Shown here: one piece after another, positions 59,655 to 64,000 of the stretch
Numbering within the stretch: the stretch's first letter is position 1
Layout of the letters: every line of letters starts with the position of its first letter
From: QHXW01 sp035280425
GTDB lineage: Bacteria > Acidobacteriota > Terriglobia > Bryobacterales > Bryobacteraceae
Reading direction: 5' to 3'
NCBI GenBank assembly: GCA_035280425.1
Contig: DATEFW010000027.1
Location: forward strand, 186,001-250,000
Length of the DNA stretch: 64,000 nt
Notes under the pieces: generated by a model
The model's input: the letters and a program-made list of their open reading frames with translations, nothing else
The model's database searches: none
Told to the model about the DNA's origin: nothing
Position numbers and translations under genes: made by a program

Positions 59655-61988
59655 TTACCGCAAATTCTCCTCGACTTCGTGCATCCACTCCGGCCGCTTG
59701 AGCACTTCACGCGGCTTCGATCCATCGGGCGGGCCGATAATGCCGTCGCGGTGCATCATATCGAGAATGCGCGCTGCCCGGCCGTAGCCCAGCCGCAACC
59801 GCCGCTGTAGCGTAGAGGTCGAAGCCTTGCCCATCTCTAGCACCACGCGCAGAGCTTCTTCGTACATCGGATCCTGCTCGCCGGATGGCCCTTCATCCTC
59901 GGCCGCGGACTCGTCTTCCGGCGGCGGCGCGAGCAGCAGCGATTGATCGTACTCGGGCGTGGCCTGCTGCTTCCAGAAATCGACTACACGATTGATCTCG
60001 GACTCGGTGACAAACGCCCCGTGGACGCGGGTCAGCCGGGACGATCCCGGCGGCAGGAACAGCATGTCGCCCTTTCCCAGCAGGTGTTCTGAGCCCATCA
60101 CGTCCAGAATCGTCCGCGAATCGACGCGGGTCGCCACCCGGAAACTGATGCGGGCAGGGAAGTTAGCCTTGATCAGCCCGGTGATCACGTCCACGCTTGG
60201 CCGCTGCGTCGCCAGCACCAGATGCATGCCCACCGCGCGCGCCATCTGCGCCAGGCGCGTTACCGATTCCTCCACGTTGCGGCCCTCAATCATCATCAGG
60301 TCCGCTAATTCGTCGATCAGAATCAGAATGTAGGGCAGCGGCCGCAGTTCTTCCGCCGGAGCCTCCTCGTCGAACAGATTGCGCGGCTCCTGCTGCATCT
60401 TCCTGATTTTCTTGTTGTACTGCTCGATGTTCCGTACGCCTTGTTCGGCCAGGATGCGCAGGCGCCGCTCCATCTCGAGCACCGCGTTGCGCAGCGCGTT
60501 GGTGGCTTTGCGCGGATCGGTGATCACCGGCGTCAGCAGGTGCGGAATGCCCTCGTAAAGGCCCAGCTCCAGCCGCTTCGGGTCTACCAGGATCATCCGC
60601 ACGTCATCCGGCGTGGATTTATACAGCACCGACATGATCATCGAGTTGATCATGACGCTCTTGCCCGAACCGGTTGAACCGGCAATCAAAAGGTGCGGCA
60701 TCGAATCGAGCGCCGCCACTTTGATGCGCCCGTTGATGTCCTTGCCCATCGAGATCGTGAGCCGCGACGTCGACGATGAAAATTCCTCCGACTCAAGAAT
60801 TTCCCGAAGGCTGATCAGCTCCCGACGCGTGTTCGGCACCTCGATCCCTACCGTCGGCTTTCCCGGAATGCGCTCAATCAAAATAGATTCTGCCTGCAAG
60901 CCCAGGCACAAATCCTCGCTGAGTGTGGTGATGCGGCTGTACTTGATGCCCGCCTCGGGCTTGAACTCGAAAGTCGTGACCACGGGACCGGGATTGATTT
61001 GCACCACCGAGCCGAGCACGTTGAACTCTTCAAACTTGGACTTCACCCGCACGGCGATGTCCTTCAGTTCCTGCTCATCGTAGGCGCTTCGGCCCTGCGA
61101 CTCGTTCAGCAGATCGGTTGATGGCAGCCGGAAATTGTTTGAAACAGGGCGAGGATCCGCCTTGGCTGCCGCCGTTTGCTTTGGTTGCGGCGGCTGCGTC
61201 TCACTTTCGAGCGTGCAAATCGGGATCGAATTGATCTCAGAGGTGAATTCCAGGCGCGGCTGGGCAGGCTCTTGCGCGTTTGTTTCGGCGGCCGGTGCTC
61301 CGATTGGCCGGCGTGCTGCCCGCGCCTGTTCACGCGCCGCCGCGCGAGCTTCCGCTTTCAGGCGCTCCTTTTCGCGCCGTTTTTCCCACTTTCGCTTTTG
61401 CCGCTCTTCAAACCAGTCTTTCAAATGCTCGACGGCCAGGCCAAACAAAGCGAGCGGACCGCCAAACCAATCCGGCAGCTTGGAAAGTGTAAAGGTCGAG
61501 ACCAGATAGATGGATACAATGGCGCCGGTGATCGTCACGATCACGGCGCCCGCCCGGTTCAGAGCGGAAATCAGCGATTGCGCGAGCAGCATGCCGATTA
61601 CGCCGCTCGCGGGCAATCCGAAAACGTGCAGCTCAGGACCTTCGCCCAATCCGGCGCACAGGCTGAAGCCCAACATCAAAAAGCCGGCCAGCTTTACGCC
61701 GGGCGAATCAATGGCTTCCGACCGGATCCACTTCCATCCCAGCAAGAACGAACATAGCGGCAGCAGCAGCGCGCCTATGCCGAACGTCTGCCAGAGGAAA
61801 TCGGCCATGTATGCGCCAACATAGCCGGCCAGGTTCTGCGGCGGCATGTTCCCGACTGCGGTATTCCAGGAGGGGTCCGAAGTCCGGTAGGAAACCAGAC
61901 TGAAAAGAACGAGCAGCCCGAAGGCCAGAAACACGAATCCTGCGACTTCATTCCAACGTTTGGATTCGGTCGGTGACAACAGCTTCAT
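59655..61988 (-). CDS. ftsK: DNA translocase FtsK/SpoIIIE
   Basis: 777 residues. Four N-terminal membrane helices (AGFVFLAFGLLVLFSLVSY, YVGAYMADFLWQTFGIGALLL, LAGFLMLGFSLCAGL, AGAVIVTITGAIVSIYLV), a charged linker of about 100 residues, then the motor: AGSTGSGKSVMINSMIMS (Walker A near 437), VRMILVDPKRLELGLYEGIPHLLTPV, ILILIDELADLMMI (Walker B). The C-terminal gamma domain, LEMGKASTSTLQRRLRLGYGRAARILDMM, reads KOPS-type sites. It moves chromosome ends across the division septum. Its ATG overlaps the uppP stop (ATGA). Confidence 0.97.
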   Translation of the reverse strand: MKLLSPTESKRWNEVAGFVFLAFGLLVLFSLVSYRTSDPSWNTAVGNMPPQNLAGYVGAYMADFLWQTFGIGALLLPLCSFLLGWKWIRSEAIDSPGVKLAGFLMLGFSLCAGLGEGPELHVFGLPASGVIGMLLAQSLISALNRAGAVIVTITGAIVSIYLVSTFTLSKLPDWFGGPLALFGLAVEHLKDWFEERQKRKWEKRREKERLKAEARAAAREQARAARRPIGAPAAETNAQEPAQPRLEFTSEINSIPICTLESETQPPQPKQTAAAKADPRPVSNNFRLPSTDLLNESQGRSAYDEQELKDIAVRVKSKFEEFNVLGSVVQINPGPVVTTFEFKPEAGIKYSRITTLSEDLCLGLQAESILIERIPGKPTVGIEVPNTRRELISLREILESEEFSSSTSRLTISMGKDINGRIKVAALDSMPHLLIAGSTGSGKSVMINSMIMSVLYKSTPDDVRMILVDPKRLELGLYEGIPHLLTPVITDPRKATNALRNAVLEMERRLRILAEQGVRNIEQYNKKIRKMQQEPRNLFDEEAPAEELRPLPYILILIDELADLMMIEGRNVEESVTRLAQMARAVGMHLVLATQRPSVDVITGLIKANFPARISFRVATRVDSRTILDVMGSEHLLGKGDMLFLPPGSSRLTRVHGAFVTESEINRVVDFWKQQATPEYDQSLLLAPPPEDESAAEDEGPSGEQDPMYEEALRVVLEMGKASTSTLQRRLRLGYGRAARILDMMHRDGIIGPPDGSKPREVLKRPEWMHEVEENLR

Positions 61989-62830
61989 CCCGCTGGCGGG
62001 CGGACGGAAGCAGCCAGAGCAATCACTATTATGCCAAAAATGATCCGATAGTAAACGAAGAAATATAAGCTCCGCCGCTGCAAAAATCGCAGGAAAAACG
62101 CGATGACCGCCATGCCCGTAACCGCGCTTAATAGGATTCCAATCACAAACGGCGCCCGCATATCCGGCGGCATACCCCCCTGCTTCATCAGATCGTGTAG
62201 CGCTTTCGCGGCCGCCCCGGCGATGGCCGGAGCCATCAGCAGGAACGAGAAGCGGGCAGCCGCTACGCGATCTAAATTGCGAAACAAACCCGCTGTAATG
62301 GTGATGCCGCTGCGTGAAACTCCCGGAATAATGGCCAGCGCTTGGGCCGCTCCGATGACGATCGAATCCGCAAGCGTCACCCCCGCCAGATTTCTCTTCC
62401 GCGTGCCCGCCCGCTCACCGAGCCAAATCAACACCCCGACCACGATCAGGGTTGTGCCGATCACGAACGGGCTGCGCCAGGTGGTCTCCGCCTGCTTGCC
62501 GAACAAATAACCGAACACAGCGACCGGAATCGTGCCAATGGCCAGCAGCCAGAGCATCCGGGGATTCTCATCGAAAACCGGATCGGCGCCCGCACGTAGT
62601 CCGAATCCGCGCGCTACCAGATGCACCCAGTCGCGGAAAAAATAAACCAAAACCGCGATCAGCGTGCCCAGGTGCAATGCAATATCGAACGTCAGACCCG
62701 GATCGCGCCATCCCAGCAGCCAGGGCGCGAGGATCAGGTGCGCGTTGCTGCTGATCGGCAGAAACTCTGTAATGCCTTGGATGATGGCGAGGACGATGAC
62801 CTGGTAGAACGGCATAGCGGCAATGGACAT
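61985..62830 (-). CDS. uppP: Undecaprenyl-diphosphate phosphatase
   Basis: 281 residues from ATG 62830 (AGGT upstream); longer open frame to 62995 is not needed. The BacA/UppP signatures are present: GITEFLPISSNAHLILAPWLLG with the catalytic Glu pair region, and IPGVSRSGITITAGLF. Eight hydrophobic helices. It recycles the lipid carrier for cell wall and exopolysaccharide synthesis in the inner membrane. Coupled to ftsK by ATGA. Confidence 0.95.
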   Translation of the reverse strand: MSIAAMPFYQVIVLAIIQGITEFLPISSNAHLILAPWLLGWRDPGLTFDIALHLGTLIAVLVYFFRDWVHLVARGFGLRAGADPVFDENPRMLWLLAIGTIPVAVFGYLFGKQAETTWRSPFVIGTTLIVVGVLIWLGERAGTRKRNLAGVTLADSIVIGAAQALAIIPGVSRSGITITAGLFRNLDRVAAARFSFLLMAPAIAGAAAKALHDLMKQGGMPPDMRAPFVIGILLSAVTGMAVIAFFLRFLQRRSLYFFVYYRIIFGIIVIALAASVRPPAG

Positions 62831-62954
62831 CGTAACCTGCCTGCGCACAGAACACCACCGGCAGTTGCGGTCGCCACTTGATTTCCACCGAGATACAATA
62901 ACCTCTCGTCGTTGGGCCCCGAGCACTTTATTCGACTTAGGAGCTGGTTCAAGT

Positions 62955-64000
62955 ATGCGCCTCCCCCGAACCCGTGTTTTGGTGTGCTTCCTCACGACTT
63001 CCGCAGCCTTGTTTTTGTTGAGGGCCGCGTCGATACCCAGACTGAAACAGGCGCAAGGTTGCCCGGCAGTGACATTTTACGGCGATCACGAGGCGCAACT
63101 GGTGGGTAACGGCCAATACACCGTTCTGGTTCGCCAACCTGACAATTCCTTCACGGCCCTCCAAGGCACAATCGGCGGCCTGTTTCCGCAGATCCAGACC
63201 ATTCCGAATTACCAGAACACGCTGCTCTCCTGCGGCGGCAGCGCGAATACCAACCTCACAACGCCTGCGTCACCCGGGATCACCTCCGGCGCCGGATCGC
63301 AGAGCTTCGCGATCGGCGATATCGACGGGCTTGGTGACATGGGAGCGGTCCTGGCAAACGGCGGCGCGTCAATTACGGTGTACCGCGGTCCAAATCTGAC
63401 CTTTCAATCGCTCAAGACCTACCCGACAGGAAATTTCACGGCATCGGTCGTGCTCGCGGATGTCAACCTCGACGGCAGACCCGACCTTGTAGTGGTGAAC
63501 ACCGAAGGAGGAAATGCCGGTACGGGAAGCATTTCGATTCTGCTTGGCAACGGGGACGGAACGTTCCAGGCCGCCGTCGACTACGCGACCGGAAACTCGC
63601 CGACGACGGCTGCGGTCGGAGATCTCAACGGAGACGGCAAACCCGACATCGTTGTGGCAAACAGCGGGGAAAATGACGTCTCGATCCTGACCGGCAATGG
63701 CGATGGCACATTTCAGGCGCCGGTCGCGGTCGCGGCCGGTTCGCTGCCGAACGGCGTTCTGGTGGCTGATTTCAACGGAGACGGCAAGGCCGATATCGCG
63801 GTGGCCAACGGCGCATCGAATGATCTTTCGATCCTGATCGGTAATGGCGACGGAACGTTTCAGCCTCCGGTGAACTATGCGGTGGGAAATGGGCCGATTT
63901 ACGTTGCTGCCGGCGATTTGAACGGCGATGGCAAACTCGATCTCGCGGTTGCCAATCACTTCGGCAATAGCGTATCGGTATTGCTCGGCAACGGTGATGG
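62955..64000 (+). CDS. Secreted FG-GAP/VCBS repeat protein, 3' end outside window
   Basis: Frame from ATG 62955 open to the right edge (about 348 residues). Signal segment VLVCFLTTSAALFLL. From about residue 120 FG-GAP repeats appear every 50-60 residues: VLADVNLDGRPDLVVVN, SILLGNGDGTFQ, AVGDLNGDGKPDIVVANSG, VADFNGDGKADIAVANG, AAGDLNGDGKLDLAVANH, each with the DxNxDGxxD Ca-binding loop of integrin-like propellers. Probably a surface or secreted adhesin-like protein; the C-terminus is not visible. Divergent from uppP. Confidence 0.9.
   Translation, partial: MRLPRTRVLVCFLTTSAALFLLRAASIPRLKQAQGCPAVTFYGDHEAQLVGNGQYTVLVRQPDNSFTALQGTIGGLFPQIQTIPNYQNTLLSCGGSANTNLTTPASPGITSGAGSQSFAIGDIDGLGDMGAVLANGGASITVYRGPNLTFQSLKTYPTGNFTASVVLADVNLDGRPDLVVVNTEGGNAGTGSISILLGNGDGTFQAAVDYATGNSPTTAAVGDLNGDGKPDIVVANSGENDVSILTGNGDGTFQAPVAVAAGSLPNGVLVADFNGDGKADIAVANGASNDLSILIGNGDGTFQPPVNYAVGNGPIYVAAGDLNGDGKLDLAVANHFGNSVSVLLGNGD

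Noticed and set aside
62912..63109. 65-codon plus-strand gene and a 196-codon minus-strand gene at 63369-63959
   Set aside because: The frame from ATG 62955 gives a signal peptide and five FG-GAP repeats open to the window end, so both others are shadows.

Overview
The window reads as chromosomal DNA of an Acidobacteriota, most likely a Solibacter/Bryobacter-type soil bacterium. This is inferred from two secreted proteins with the Solibacter-type extracellular C-terminal domain (TIGR03437-like), large macrolide-exporter-like permeases of the acidobacterial ADOP type (one coupled to a PadR repressor), many Tat- or Sec-exported enzymes, exported DinB proteins, and a uniformly GC-rich, densely packed gene order. 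No rRNA, tRNA, CRISPR array or intact insertion sequence was seen.

Layout. 0-7.2 kb: an AIM24-like protein cut by the window edge, a P1 peptidase, a sulfite-oxidase-like enzyme, a parallel beta-helix protein, then a minus-strand operon (AhpD-like protein, amidohydrolase, NIPSNAP protein). The AhpD-like gene carries an in-frame TGA exactly at the second Cys of its CxxC motif, followed by a perfect hairpin at bacterial SECIS distance, so it is read here as one selenoprotein gene and not two broken frames. 7.3-9.4 kb: groES-groEL with a CIRCE operator and a strong terminator. 9.5-16.5 kb: PilZ, DinB, matrixin protease, NHL/TIGR03437 protein, thiD with two small coupled genes. 16.7-20.8 kb: enolase-superfamily dehydratase, secreted protein, sigma factor and two response regulators, one with a degenerate receiver.

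21.0-27.2 kb: a four-gene plus-strand locus (glycoside-hydrolase-like secreted protein, TPR + YaiO-type outer-membrane barrel, membrane-anchored HEAT-repeat protein, processive GT2 synthase) that looks like a synthase-dependent exopolysaccharide machine in an unusual combination. 27.2-32.0 kb: gltX, glnS and a carbamoyltransferase. 32.0-33.9 kb: a rearranged stretch where the junction carbamoyltransferase 3' end / permease 5' end occurs three times, one interval holding a TIGR03437 gene with its own strong promoter. 34.2-37.7 kb: a probable nitrosative-stress/anaerobic group (RIC di-iron repair protein, radical SAM/SPASM protein, DoxX-like protein, NapH-like ferredoxin membrane protein) with a perfect CRP/FNR-type palindrome between the two divergent first genes.

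37.9-49.8 kb: DinB protein, sigma factor with FecR-type partner, VapBC-type toxin-antitoxin pair, permease, MBL hydrolase, sugar isomerase, split chromate transporter, sigma/anti-sigma/secreted-effector trio, aldo/keto reductase. 49.9-55.9 kb: S41 peptidase, Tat-exported sugar isomerase and Gfo/Idh oxidoreductase pair, small membrane protein, VOC protein. 55.9-64 kb: PadR + ADOP permease under a perfect palindromic operator, bactofilin, uppP-ftsK, and an FG-GAP repeat protein running off the right edge. Functions are assigned from recognised motifs and architecture only; no database search was run.
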